Source: JAABSQ01 sp964573705
GTDB lineage: Bacteria; Desulfobacterota; Desulfobacteria; Desulfobacterales; Desulfococcaceae
Reading direction: 5' to 3'
DNA length: 64,000 nucleotides
Assembly: GCA_964573705.1 (NCBI GenBank)
Contig: CAZNLT010000003.1
Span: 1 to 64,000, forward strand
Positions 45,717 to 54,191 of the stretch are shown one piece after another. A program made the translations under genes and the position numbers. Each line of letters begins with the position of its first letter. Position 1 is the stretch's first letter. The notes beneath the pieces were generated by a model. That model saw only the letters and a program-made list of their open reading frames with translations, had not been told where the DNA came from and ran no database searches.

Positions 45717-45732
45717 ATAATAGAATTCTTTC

Positions 45733-45761
45733 TTGACGAATTCAAAGAACTATGTTTAAAT
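45733..45761 (+). promoter_or_regulatory. Likely promoter of the rpmH operon
   Basis: TTGACG (45733-45738), 17 bases, TTAAAT (45756-45761), in the AT-rich gap before rpmH. Five and four matches to the consensus. Confidence 0.5.
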
Positions 45762-45865
45762 TACTAGGTTAAGCTTGTTGAGTAGCTTACCATCTGAAGC
45801 GAAGAGTTTTTTGTAAAGGTCATTTATTTCTTGTCATTTAAAAGCGTTAGAAAGAGGTTCATCCC

Positions 45866-46000
45866 ATGAAAAGAACATACCAGCCCAGCCGAATTCGACG
45901 GGCCCGCAATCACGGATTTCTAAAGCGGATGTCCACCAAACAGGGACGGAAAATCATTAAAAACCGCAGGGCCAAGGGCCGAAAACGACTGTCGGCATAA
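45866..46000 (+). CDS. rpmH: 50S ribosomal protein L34
   Basis: A 44-residue basic protein beginning MKRTYQPSRIRRARNHGF and ending RRAKGRKRLSA, an unmistakable L34. A good AGAGG site lies 8 bases ahead of the ATG. It opens the conserved rpmH-rnpA-yidD-yidC-jag-mnmE order found near bacterial replication origins. dnaA, often upstream, is not present; rng is there instead. Confidence 0.98.
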   Translation: MKRTYQPSRIRRARNHGFLKRMSTKQGRKIIKNRRAKGRKRLSA

Positions 46001-46034
46001 GCCGGCGAACCCGGGTTCAATCCGTTCAGCCCTT

Positions 46035-46385
46035 TTGGATTTTTCCTTTACCAAGGCAGACAGACTCCTTAAGCGAGCCGATTTTCTTCGGTTGTCGCAG
46101 TCCGGTAAAAAGATCCAGAACAGATATTTTCTTGCACTTGTCTGTCCCGGAGACACCGACCGGACCCGCTTTGGGGTTACCGTAACGAGAAGGGTCGGAA
46201 ATGCGGTCACTCGCAACCGCATCAAGCGCCTTTGTCGTGAACACTTTCGATTGAACAGGCACACGATTACAGGTAACTGGGATATTAACATCATTGCGAA
46301 GAAACCGTCCGCTGGTCTGTCGACAGGCCTTTTTTTTTCGGCGATTCAAAATATTTTTGACAGACTCCCCGTCGGCGATCATTAA
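46035..46385 (+). CDS. rnpA: Ribonuclease P protein component
   Basis: It assists the RNase P RNA in removing 5' leaders from pre-tRNA. The 116-residue frame begins with TTG at 46035 (MDFSFTKADRLLKRADFL); no ATG fits. The family signature is GNAVTRNRIKRLCREHFR, preceded by RFGVTVTRRVG. It is 34 bases after rpmH and one base before yidD. Confidence 0.93.
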   Translation: MDFSFTKADRLLKRADFLRLSQSGKKIQNRYFLALVCPGDTDRTRFGVTVTRRVGNAVTRNRIKRLCREHFRLNRHTITGNWDINIIAKKPSAGLSTGLFFSAIQNIFDRLPVGDH

Positions 46386-46386
46386 A

Positions 46387-46590
46387 ATGGCTTTACTTCT
46401 GCTGATACGCCTGTATCAGTATGGCTTATCCCCCCTTTTGGGACCTTCTTGTCGTTTTTATCCAACCTGTTCACGTTATTCGTATCAGGCCATATCGCAG
46501 TACGGCGTCTTGAAAGGCGTATCCCTTTCCCTGAAACGCATGGTGCGATGCCACCCCTGGAATCCGGGAGGGTATGATCCTGTTCCCTGA
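46387..46590 (+). CDS. yidD: Membrane protein insertion efficiency factor YidD
   Basis: A 67-residue protein with the conserved core LIRLYQYGLSPLLGPSCRFY, PTCSRY and the RCHPWNPGGYDPVP C-terminus. YidD assists YidC-dependent insertion. It starts one base after rnpA. Its stop codon lies inside a 26-base perfect inverted repeat, which may govern passage of ribosomes or transcripts toward yidC. Confidence 0.95.
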   Translation: MALLLLIRLYQYGLSPLLGPSCRFYPTCSRYSYQAISQYGVLKGVSLSLKRMVRCHPWNPGGYDPVP

Positions 46591-46606
46591 ACCGGATCAT
46601 ACCCTC
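46568..46606 (+). repeat. 13-base perfect inverted repeat spanning the yidD stop codon
   Basis: GAGGGTATGATCC (46568-46580) and GGATCATACCCTC (46594-46606) enclose a 13-base loop that holds the TGA of yidD (46588-46590). The hairpin has no T-run. It could be an mRNA processing or stability element, a factor-dependent terminator, or a regulator of expression between yidD and yidC, whose start is 98 bases downstream. Confidence 0.75.
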
Positions 46607-46703
46607 ACGCCGAATCACATTCAACAGCCATGAATCAGCAATCCGACAAGATCCTCAATGTAGAAAAGATGGTCTGCGTATCGATCTGTTGTAGGAGAGG
46701 ATA

Positions 46704-48356
46704 ATGGAACAAACCCGACTCATCATCGCCATAGCGCTCTCATTTTTTGTTTTTCTGGTGTGGAATCTTCTGTTCGTCGACCCGACCCCGGTATCACCGC
46801 CGCCGCCCCAGGCGACCCACGACGTGGACAGGGTTCGCCCCGAAACACCGGTGACCCCGGTGCCGGAAACCCCTCACGTCACCGTCCCGGCGGAAACGCC
46901 CGAAATTCCGGATCACCCGCCGAGAATCATCACCGTCCACACCCCGCTATACACGGTCAAGATCTCCGAAACGGGCGCCATGTTCGACAGCTACACCCTG
47001 GCCCGGTATCAGGAGACGACAGACCCCGACTCCCCTTTGAAAGATCTGATCCCCGCCGTTCTTCCGGGGGGATCGGTCATGGCCGGGTTCACCGGCGGCA
47101 GCCTCGAAAACCTTGACCGAGCGGCCTTTGCCGCAGATATCGAAGAGGATACCCTCACTGTTAAAGACGGGCCTCGGACCATCCGGTTTTCATGGACGGC
47201 TCCCGAAGGGGGTCGATTCGAAAAGGTGTTCACCTTTTCTCCGACGACCTACCTCATCGACCTGGATGTGGCCGTTCAGAATACAACCTCCGTACCGATT
47301 CAAGGGAAAATGTGGGTGTCGTTATCCGATTATGCCCCCGAAGCCAGCCGTGGATACGGATTCGAAGGCCCCAGCGCCCTGATCAACAATTCAGTGGAGC
47401 AGATCAAGATTAAAGACATCGAAGACCAGAGCCTCTATTCCGGGGTGCTGGCATGGATTGCCCTTCAGAGCCGCTATTTTATCACCAGCATCATTCCGAA
47501 AAATCCGGTGGAAGCGGATATGAAGCTCATCGAACAACCCGACAACGTGGTGGAAAATCGATTGATGGGCCCCCTCGAAACGGTTCCGCCGAATACCCGC
47601 CTGAGCCGCAATTTCGATCTTTTTTTCGGGCCCAAAAGCCTTCAGGTCTTATCCCAATACGAAAATGGATTGGAGCGGGTGGTCCATTTCGGGATGTTCG
47701 ATTTCATTGCCAAGCCGTGCCTCTGGCTGATGAATTTTCTGTACAGCTTTATCCCCAACTACGGTATCGCCATCATCATTCTAACGACGATTATTAAACT
47801 CTTGCTGTGGCCCCTCGGCAACAAGAGCTACAAGTCGATGAATGAAATGAAAAAGATTCAGCCCCTGATGGCGGAAATCCGGGAAAAATACAAAAACGAC
47901 AAAAAAAAAATGAATGAAGAGCTGATGGGTCTGTACAAAATCTACAAGGTCAATCCGGTGGGCGGCTGTCTGCCCATGGCCCTTCAGATTCCGGTATTCT
48001 TCGCCCTCTATCGAATGCTCTATGAATCCATCGAACTGAGACACGCGCCGTTTGTAGGCTGGATCGATGATCTCTCCGCACCGGACCGGCTTTTTCAGTT
48101 CGACCTGGCCATTCCGATGATGCAACCGCCCTACGGCATTCCGGTGTTGACCATTGTCATGGGAGCCACCATGTTGTTACAACAGAAGATGTCCCCTCCT
48201 CCCGGAGATCCCGCCCAAGCCAAAATGATGATGTTCATGCCGATCCTGTTTACGGTCATTTTTATCAACTTTCCGGCAGGCCTGGTGCTGTACTGGCTGG
48301 TGAACAACATCCTCTCCATCTCGCAGCAGTATTACATTTCCAAGAAACATGCTTAA
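46704..48356 (+). CDS. yidC: Membrane protein insertase YidC
   Basis: It inserts and folds inner-membrane proteins, alone or with SecYEG. The 550-residue Gram-negative form has an N-terminal membrane anchor (LIIAIALSFFVFLVWNLLFV), a Pro-rich linker, a large periplasmic beta domain (about 75-330), and the conserved five-helix core with FLYSFIPNYGIAIIILTTII, NPVGGCLPMALQIPVFFALY and LPFGLVLYWLVNN-like ending (FPAGLVLYWLVNNILSI). A ribosome-binding site AGGAGAGG precedes the ATG. Confidence 0.97.
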   Translation: MEQTRLIIAIALSFFVFLVWNLLFVDPTPVSPPPPQATHDVDRVRPETPVTPVPETPHVTVPAETPEIPDHPPRIITVHTPLYTVKISETGAMFDSYTLARYQETTDPDSPLKDLIPAVLPGGSVMAGFTGGSLENLDRAAFAADIEEDTLTVKDGPRTIRFSWTAPEGGRFEKVFTFSPTTYLIDLDVAVQNTTSVPIQGKMWVSLSDYAPEASRGYGFEGPSALINNSVEQIKIKDIEDQSLYSGVLAWIALQSRYFITSIIPKNPVEADMKLIEQPDNVVENRLMGPLETVPPNTRLSRNFDLFFGPKSLQVLSQYENGLERVVHFGMFDFIAKPCLWLMNFLYSFIPNYGIAIIILTTIIKLLLWPLGNKSYKSMNEMKKIQPLMAEIREKYKNDKKKMNEELMGLYKIYKVNPVGGCLPMALQIPVFFALYRMLYESIELRHAPFVGWIDDLSAPDRLFQFDLAIPMMQPPYGIPVLTIVMGATMLLQQKMSPPPGDPAQAKMMMFMPILFTVIFINFPAGLVLYWLVNNILSISQQYYISKKHA

Positions 48357-48372
48357 ACGGAGGTGAGTGAAC

Positions 48373-49335
48373 ATGTCATCTTGTTTGGAATTCGAAGGCA
48401 AGGTCGTCGAAAAGGCGCTTCAGAAAGCATCCGAAACCCTGAATATTCCCAAAGACAAAATCAGGTACAGCGTGGTCTCTTACGGCTCTTCCGGCATTTT
48501 CGGCCTGGTCGGAGCCAAAAAGGCCAAAATCTGCGTGACCTTGCCGCCCGACAAATCAAAAACCAGATCGAAAACCGGTTCTTGTCTTGATAAAAAATCG
48601 GTCCCCTCCCCTGCTGCGGAATCGGCACCGGCTTCCGACGGCAAATCGGCTTCCGCGCCCGCCGAACCTTTTGAAGAATCATTATCCGAACCGACCCACC
48701 GCAGCGCCTCCGCCCTGGTGCGGGAAGCGTTCGATCTTCCCCCTGAATCGGCCGAAACGGATGAAGATGCCGCTTCTTTCGAAGTAGAAACTGCGGAGGC
48801 GAAACCCGAAATCGAACCAACGCCGACCGAACCATCAACTCCGGTATCGGAACCGGAAGACACAGATGCTGACGAAGCGCTGGCTCTCGGCCGGGAAGCG
48901 CTTCAGCGGATTATCGATTTGATCACCACCGATGCCGAAATCCAGGTGGAAAAAAGCGAGGATCGGTATCTGCTCAATGTACAGGGGGGAAATCCCGGAG
49001 TGCTGATCGGCAAGAAGGGTCAAACCCTGGAAGCCATTCAATACCTGGTTGAAAAAATCGTCAACCGGCACAGCGACGAACGCATCCGCATTCAGGTGGA
49101 TGTAGAAGGGTACTTGGAAAACCGCCGCTCGAACCTGCGGAATCTGGCCAAACGCCTTGCAGACAAAACCAAACACAACGGCAAGCCCTCGACTCTTGGC
49201 CAAATGAACGCACATGATCGCCGAATCGTTCATCTTGCATTAAAAGATGACACCGAGATCCGTACCCAAAGTATCGGCGAAGGCTTCTATCGGAAGCTGG
49301 TGATTTTTCCGAAGAAAAAGAAGAAGCGCACCTGA
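48373..49335 (+). CDS. jag: RNA-binding protein Jag/KhpB
   Basis: A 320-residue RNA-binding protein. The Jag_N domain is seen at the start (EFEGKVVEKALQKASETL, SYGSSGIFGLVGAKKAKI), a low-complexity acidic linker extends over about 70-175, and a KH domain (GKKGQTLEAIQYLVEKIV) and an R3H domain (MNAHDRRIVHLALKDD) follow. GGAGG at 48359-48363 is 9 bases from the ATG at 48373; an in-frame GTG 6 bases earlier is too close. Jag/KhpB acts with KhpA on small RNAs and cell-wall genes in other bacteria (family knowledge). Confidence 0.93.
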   Translation: MSSCLEFEGKVVEKALQKASETLNIPKDKIRYSVVSYGSSGIFGLVGAKKAKICVTLPPDKSKTRSKTGSCLDKKSVPSPAAESAPASDGKSASAPAEPFEESLSEPTHRSASALVREAFDLPPESAETDEDAASFEVETAEAKPEIEPTPTEPSTPVSEPEDTDADEALALGREALQRIIDLITTDAEIQVEKSEDRYLLNVQGGNPGVLIGKKGQTLEAIQYLVEKIVNRHSDERIRIQVDVEGYLENRRSNLRNLAKRLADKTKHNGKPSTLGQMNAHDRRIVHLALKDDTEIRTQSIGEGFYRKLVIFPKKKKKRT

Positions 49336-49366
49336 ATTCGACCAACCACCAAATCGCAGGGAAGAA

Positions 49367-49403
49367 GAGGCAAGCGGCCCGAGGCCCTTGCCTCTGTTTT
49401 TTT
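49367..49403 (+). terminator. Strong intrinsic terminator between jag and mnmE
   Basis: GAGGCAAG (49367-49374) pairs perfectly with CTTGCCTC (49387-49394); T7 follows at 49397-49403. The mnmE start codon is only 20 bases past the T-run, so its promoter must lie in or before the terminator, or mnmE depends on read-through. Confidence 0.85.
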
Positions 49404-49422
49404 GATCTGTAAGGAATACCCA

Positions 49423-50832
49423 TTGGATAAAACGCAATCCACTATCGCCGCCATTGCCACCCCAGCCGGAAGCGGGGGCATTGGGATTATCAAAATTTCC
49501 GGTACTCGATCCTCCTACATTGCAGGACGCCTATTCCGCCGGGGACATTCAAAGAACGGTGAGCGCGTTTCGATTCCAAAAGAGGAATGGGAAACCCACC
49601 GGTTCTACTACGGGCATATTATCGATCCGGATACCCGACAAATGATCGATGAAGTCATGATCGTTCTGATGCGGGGGCCCCGCTCCTATACCCGGGAGGA
49701 TGTGGTGGAAATTCATCTTCACTCCGGACCAGCGGTGTTGCGGGCGGTATTGGAACGGGTTTTGGACTGCGGCGCTGTCTTGGCCGAACCCGGCGAATTC
49801 ACCAAACGCGCATTTCTGAACGGTCGAATCGACCTAACCCAAGCCGAGGGAATCATTGACCTGATCCATGCCCGAACCGAGCGGTCCCGGGAAGTCGCCG
49901 CCGTTCAGGTCCAGGGGGAGATGGCCGAACGTATTGTCACCATTCGCCGGAAGCTGATGGAAATTTTGGCTGAACTGGAGGGCGCCATCGATTTTCCCGA
50001 TGATGTCGATGACGCGCTGGATTTTATTGAACTGTCGAATCGTCTACACGCGGAGGTGATCCATCCTTTAGGCTGCTTACTTCAACAATCCGAAAGCGGC
50101 CGTTTTATCAGGGACGGCCTGAAAGTGGTCATCGCTGGCAAACCGAATGTCGGAAAATCGAGTCTCATGAACCGGCTGATGGGAACGGAAAGGGCCATTG
50201 TCACACCCATTCCCGGGACCACTCGGGATGCCATTGAAGACAGCACTTCTATTCAGGGAATTCCCGTGGTTTTCACCGACACCGCCGGCCTTCACGACAC
50301 TCATGACCCGGTAGAGCGCATGGGGGTTGAACGGGCTTACCGTCTTATTGGAGATGCCGATCTCGTTTTGTGGATGACCGAGGCCCACGCGCCGATTACA
50401 GAAGAAGATTGTGGCTTTGTGGAATGGTTTCCACATCAGAAGATGATTTGGGTACTGAACAAATCCGACTTATTGAACCAATCAGATTCTATCGGTTTCC
50501 CAGAGCGGTACGCATCCATGCCCCGCTTGGTGGTATCCGCCAAGGAAAACATCGGGATCGACTCAGTGAAAAACCAAATCGCTGAGATGTGTATCCAATC
50601 TGAACTCTTGACTGAAAATCCGATTGTGCCGAACCTTCGGCAAAAGAAGCGTATTGAGGCGGGGTTGCATCATGCAAAAGCCGCTGATGAAGGCTTACAT
50701 ACGGAGACCCCTCCTGAACTTCTCACCATTGATCTTCAAGCCGCCCTCGATGCTTTGGGCGAGGTTATCGGCATCACTTTTCGTGAAGATCTTCTGGATC
50801 AGATTTTTCGCCGCTTCTGCATCGGAAAATAG
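49423..50832 (+). CDS. mnmE: tRNA uridine-5-carboxymethylaminomethyl modification GTPase MnmE
   Basis: With MnmG it modifies the wobble uridine of tRNAs. The 469-residue protein has the N-terminal formyl-THF-binding domain (TIAAIATPAGSGGIGIIKIS, GEFTKRAFLNGRIDLTQAEG), the G domain (GKPNVGKSSLMNRL near residue 238, PGTTRDAIE, DTAGLHD, LNKSD) and the invariant C-terminal FCIGK. The start is TTG at 49423, with AAGGA 7 bases upstream; the same frame extends to a second TTG at 49402 inside the terminator T-run. mnmG is not seen and may lie past the gap. Confidence 0.96.
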   Translation: MDKTQSTIAAIATPAGSGGIGIIKISGTRSSYIAGRLFRRGHSKNGERVSIPKEEWETHRFYYGHIIDPDTRQMIDEVMIVLMRGPRSYTREDVVEIHLHSGPAVLRAVLERVLDCGAVLAEPGEFTKRAFLNGRIDLTQAEGIIDLIHARTERSREVAAVQVQGEMAERIVTIRRKLMEILAELEGAIDFPDDVDDALDFIELSNRLHAEVIHPLGCLLQQSESGRFIRDGLKVVIAGKPNVGKSSLMNRLMGTERAIVTPIPGTTRDAIEDSTSIQGIPVVFTDTAGLHDTHDPVERMGVERAYRLIGDADLVLWMTEAHAPITEEDCGFVEWFPHQKMIWVLNKSDLLNQSDSIGFPERYASMPRLVVSAKENIGIDSVKNQIAEMCIQSELLTENPIVPNLRQKKRIEAGLHHAKAADEGLHTETPPELLTIDLQAALDALGEVIGITFREDLLDQIFRRFCIGK

Positions 50833-50993
50833 GCCATGATCATCTTTTCAGGCCAACCCAGGATATTTTTTTCCGCCCGGCAAGGGCTTGCTTTCGCTCC
50901 ATCAGCATCCCACCGGACCGGGAAAACTTTCTGCGGCGCCTTATCTATGATATTCAGGCTCGTCGGATCCAATAAGTAAGACGGGAAAGTAAG

Positions 50994-51009
50994 TGTTCCA
51001 CGTGGAACA
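50994..51009. promoter_or_regulatory. parS centromere site (ParB binding)
   Basis: TGTTCCACGTGGAACA, a perfect 16-base palindrome. It agrees with the widely conserved chromosomal parS consensus TGTTNCACGTGAAACA apart from the symmetric variant base, and is a known parS form. Its location right after rpmH-mnmE fits the usual position of parS near oriC. Confidence 0.85.
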
Positions 51010-51042
51010 TCATAGCAATTCGAAAGCGGATATGATAAAATC

Positions 51043-51142
51043 NNNNNNNNNNNNNNNNNNNNNNNNNNNNNNNNNNNNNNNNNNNNNNNNNNNNNNNNNN
51101 NNNNNNNNNNNNNNNNNNNNNNNNNNNNNNNNNNNNNNNNNN
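51043..51142. other. Scaffold gap (100 N)
   Basis: Exactly 100 N, the conventional placeholder for a gap of unknown size. Real sequence between mnmE and the ORF at 51144, possibly several genes, is missing. Confidence 0.95.
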
Positions 51143-51143
51143 T

Positions 51144-51257
51144 GGCATTCCGTTTTGGCCCGAAACGATGATCAAAGCCAAAGAAGCGATTTTGACAACC
51201 CTGAAAAGAGTGAAACAAATAACGGCACAGCTGGTTAAAATTGTGCCAAGGACATAA
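51144..51257 (+). CDS. C-terminal fragment of an unidentified protein, cut by the scaffold gap
   Basis: The frame is open from the gap and ends at TAA 51255-51257. Its 37 codons (GIPFWPETMIKAKEAILTTL, then a Lys/Val-rich helix) read like a protein tail, and the stop lies 12 bases ahead of the next start codon. It may be in an operon with the YkgJ gene. I cannot assign the family. Confidence 0.4.
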   Translation, partial: GIPFWPETMIKAKEAILTTLKRVKQITAQLVKIVPRT

Positions 51258-51269
51258 AAGGAGCACCTG

Positions 51270-51974
51270 ATGTCGATTGATTTTGCCCCATTTTTTAAAC
51301 AATATGAATCTTTGTTAAAGACTGCGGATTCCGTATTCGAGCGTATGAAAAAGGAATACCCGGATTGCGTTGCATGTAAAGAAGGATGTGCCGATTGTTG
51401 CAAGGCGCTTTTTGATTTAACCCTGATAGAAGCCCTGTATATCAACCATCATTTCAGCAAAGCCTTTGAAAAGCGACTGGAGAAAAAGACGGCTTTGATA
51501 GAAAAAGCCAACCGAGCGGATCGTGAAGTTTATAGGATCAAAAAGCGAGCGTATAAGGAATTGGAGGAGGGAAGACCGGAGGAAGATATTCTGGCCGATT
51601 TGGCCAGAGAACGGGTCCCGTGCCCGCTTTTGAATTCAGAAGAGCGTTGCGATCTTTATGAATTTCGCCCCATCACCTGCCGCTTTTATGGTATTCCAAC
51701 CGCCATCGGGGGGCAAGGGCATACCTGCGGTATATCCAATTTCGTCAAAGGCGAACAGTATCCGACGGTAAACCTGGATATCATTCACAAACGCCTGTAC
51801 GAAATATCCGAGGAGGTGGTACGAGCGCTACACACCAAGCACATTAAAATGGCGGAAGTTCTGGTCCCCTTGTCTATGGCCATGTTGACGGTCTACGATG
51901 ATGAATACCTGGGAATCATCAAAAATGAGGAAGCGGACCAGGAACTTCAGAAAAAAGGAGAGGGAAATGGATAA
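51270..51974 (+). CDS. YkgJ family cysteine-cluster protein
   Basis: A 234-residue relative of the YkgJ protein at 27262 but of a different subgroup. Cysteine ligands are seen in DCVACKEGCADCCKALFDLT (residues about 35-50), VPCPLLNSEERCDLYEFRP and ITCRFYGIP, and the R-P-I-T-C-R-x-Y-G motif is intact. A helical insertion rich in Lys and Glu (about 60-115) separates the first cluster from the rest. It likely binds zinc or an Fe-S cluster. AGGAG lies close before the ATG, and the gene overlaps its downstream neighbour by 8 bases. Confidence 0.82.
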   Translation: MSIDFAPFFKQYESLLKTADSVFERMKKEYPDCVACKEGCADCCKALFDLTLIEALYINHHFSKAFEKRLEKKTALIEKANRADREVYRIKKRAYKELEEGRPEEDILADLARERVPCPLLNSEERCDLYEFRPITCRFYGIPTAIGGQGHTCGISNFVKGEQYPTVNLDIIHKRLYEISEEVVRALHTKHIKMAEVLVPLSMAMLTVYDDEYLGIIKNEEADQELQKKGEGNG

Positions 51975-52320
51975 TTTTTCCCCCGAGGAGATCAAGAATC
52001 GGAAAAAGGCGGTCTTTGAAAGCATGTCTCCAAGGCGCCAAAAGCACATTCTAAAAAGAGGGTATGAAAAATGGGACCCTTTCCAAGAGCCCAAAGACCC
52101 CATCGAGATTCGAAGAGATCCGTCCAAACGAACCACCCACATGCTGGTTCAGGAATTTCTCCAATCCAGGACCCATGAGGAATACAGCAATTCCTATGGT
52201 TCGGGCGTTTTGGAAATGGCCCTGGGCCTCATCAACGAAGATGATCGCTACCGGGGGATGTATGAGTTTTCCTGCTGGTACCGGGAACTACTGAAAAAAG
52301 AAGGTCATGTGAAAGAATGA
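51967..52320 (+). CDS. Small conserved-type protein of unknown function, coupled to the YkgJ gene
   Basis: A 117-residue basic soluble protein (FSPEEIKNRKKAVFESMSPR, RGYEKWDPFQEPKDPIEIRR, SYGSGVLEMALGLINEDDRY). The segment with WDPFQEPKDPIEIR looks structured and conserved, but I do not recognise the family. The ATG at 51967 lies within the end of the YkgJ gene, preceded by AAAAGGAGAGGG. The overlap suggests the two proteins act together. Confidence 0.75.
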   Translation: MDNFSPEEIKNRKKAVFESMSPRRQKHILKRGYEKWDPFQEPKDPIEIRRDPSKRTTHMLVQEFLQSRTHEEYSNSYGSGVLEMALGLINEDDRYRGMYEFSCWYRELLKKEGHVKE

Positions 52321-52357
52321 TCCGCCCATCCTGATGTCGGGGGCAGGGTACCAGAAC

Positions 52358-52399
52358 AAAAAAGGCGCCCGGCCCTTCGACATATTTTCCGGCGACGCC
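52358..52399 (-). terminator. Probable terminator of the propeller-like protein gene
   Basis: On the minus strand an imperfect GC-rich stem (arms GGCGTC at 52399 side and GGCGCC at 52369-52364, with a CCGG/CCGG inner pairing) is followed by T6 (plus coordinates 52358-52363). It is placed 18 bases past the stop at 52417. Confidence 0.5.
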
Positions 52400-52416
52400 C
52401 ACCTTTTACCCTCCTG

Positions 52417-54075
52417 CTACTGTTCAGGCTGTTCTTCAATCCTCGTAGGATATAAATACACGCCATGGGGCTTCCCGCCAAAAACGGGCACTCGGCCGTA
52501 AGCTTTTCCGCCGTATGCCGCCAAGTTAAGATGATGCCAGGTAACACCGGACGCCAAATCATCCCTCGATGAGGTTGGAGTATTCTTCTCCGAACCCACC
52601 CACTGGACCATCAAAGTTAAAGAAATTGCCTTTCCGGACCGATTCGTGAGTTCAAATTCGATGAAATACCAAGGAAATTTGCCTGAATTCCTGGAATCTC
52701 CAGCCGTTCCGGTTCCGGGTCGAAGTGTTCCATTTGCATCGTCGCCGATAAAACGAGGATTCTTTGTAATGGAATGCCGAAGAGAGATTCGCTTTTCATT
52801 TAAAAACCGCCCGGCCAGCAGGTTCAGGGGAATAGCCTCCGGATAAATTCTGGCACGTTTGAGTAGTTGAAAGTAAATCCCCTCCGTCAAAGGAAAAGAG
52901 TTCAGTTGAAGGGTCTTACGAAACCGTTCATATGCCTCAGGCGCCGCATTCCTGAAATCGTACTGGAAAATAGCCCGGTCTCTGGTGACAAACAGTCTGC
53001 CGTCATGAATTGTAAACGGGCCGCTCTTCATTTGGACATGGGCCAATCGTTTGAATTCATGAAGTTCATAAAAAAGAAACCCTTGATCATGCGCCAGCCC
53101 GACCACCAGAATATCTCCGGTCTGATTGGCCAATACACGATCCCTGGCAATCCCCACATCGAGAATAGGAAGCCCGGTCGTGCGTTCCTTTGGAGTTGTT
53201 GGAGTGGAACCTAAATCACGAACCAAAAATTGATGTCCGCGAAATTCCACCAGATGATGGTCCTGGATATACACCGCTGAATTTTTAATGAGTTTCGGTT
53301 GAACCTTCTCCAGGACCGCCGACTCCAGACCCCAGCGGAAAAGATGAGATTCTCCGACACCGATCAGTCGATCATCCAAAACGGCGAGGCCTTGAATACA
53401 TTCCTCCGGTGCGGGTTTTGCCGCATTCCAATTCGAGTGATCGACCCGGTAGGTTTTGACATATTCGATATCCGGGTTCACCCTCCATTCATTCACGATG
53501 CCGCCACAGGCGCCCAGAAAAAGAGAAGAATCCTCAACGGAGGCCCCGCTGATGAGATTGCCTTCCGGTAACGACAGGGTGCGCCAACGATCGGTTTGAA
53601 CATTCCAGAGGGCGGCGGTACTCGTATTCCGACCGGTACCGCTCAATAGAATTCGATCCCCGAAAACGGCTCGGACCCCGCCCCGATACCTTGAGATCCG
53701 TTCATTTCGCAAAATTCTTTTCAATTTCAGCGAATCGGCAACAAAAACATGAACTCCGTCTCTTTTCGCCCCGGTCTCGGTTTCACAGAAAACCCATATT
53801 TCGCCGTTCACAGAGAACGGCCGACTGCATCGGCCGTTCGGTAAAGGATACTTAATCACATTCCGGTTGTTGGCCTCCAGAATCGCATCGATTTCCTTCC
53901 ACATTCCGAGGGATACGTAGGTAGTGAACGGAACTTCATATCGATCGATCTCCCCGTTTTCCAGGGATTGTTCAAGCCGTTCACGTTTAAAAAGAAAATC
54001 GGACGCTGAAACACAATTTCCGGGAAACAGACAGATCAAGAGAAGAAAAATCGAGAAGAGAAGAAATGGGCGCAT
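52417..54075 (-). CDS. Secreted beta-propeller-like protein of unknown function
   Basis: A 552-residue protein with a signal peptide (PFLLFSIFLLLICLFPGNCV, cleavage near CVSA-SD). The middle part (about 90-380) consists of repeated short beta-strand units of the type seen in propellers (RPFSVNGEIWVFCETETG, GGVRAVFGDRILLSGTGR, IQGLAVLDDRLIGVGESHLF, VRDLGSTP, GPFTIHDGRLFVTRDRAIF). The last 130 residues (WYFIEFELTNRSGKAISLTL, VTWHHLNLAAYGGKAYGRVP) form a separate beta domain. No catalytic motif is seen. It stands alone between convergent and divergent neighbours. It is probably periplasmic or surface-exposed. Confidence 0.72.
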   Translation of the reverse strand: MRPFLLFSIFLLLICLFPGNCVSASDFLFKRERLEQSLENGEIDRYEVPFTTYVSLGMWKEIDAILEANNRNVIKYPLPNGRCSRPFSVNGEIWVFCETETGAKRDGVHVFVADSLKLKRILRNERISRYRGGVRAVFGDRILLSGTGRNTSTAALWNVQTDRWRTLSLPEGNLISGASVEDSSLFLGACGGIVNEWRVNPDIEYVKTYRVDHSNWNAAKPAPEECIQGLAVLDDRLIGVGESHLFRWGLESAVLEKVQPKLIKNSAVYIQDHHLVEFRGHQFLVRDLGSTPTTPKERTTGLPILDVGIARDRVLANQTGDILVVGLAHDQGFLFYELHEFKRLAHVQMKSGPFTIHDGRLFVTRDRAIFQYDFRNAAPEAYERFRKTLQLNSFPLTEGIYFQLLKRARIYPEAIPLNLLAGRFLNEKRISLRHSITKNPRFIGDDANGTLRPGTGTAGDSRNSGKFPWYFIEFELTNRSGKAISLTLMVQWVGSEKNTPTSSRDDLASGVTWHHLNLAAYGGKAYGRVPVFGGKPHGVYLYPTRIEEQPEQ

Positions 54076-54191
54076 TCGGTTATCCGTGAAGTGCCGGTTG
54101 AAAACGGTTCCCGCCTATGGAACAAGAACTCCTCCAATCGATATAGAGAACCCGGACAGAGGAGTCAATAAGGAAAGAAAACAGAAAAGAA

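Larger units (their letters stand above)
50833..51269. other. Origin-proximal gap region: parS, scaffold gap and a truncated ORF
   Basis: The 437 bases after mnmE hold no complete gene. From left to right: about 160 bases without protein character, a perfect parS palindrome (50994-51009), 100 N (51043-51142), and the last 37 codons of a plus-strand frame (51144-51257). No DnaA-box cluster was seen in the known bases. Confidence 0.6.

Noticed and set aside
50941..50950. Possible DnaA box (TTATCTATG) near parS
   Set aside because: It matches TTATCCACA poorly and stands alone. No oriC can be claimed from the known bases.
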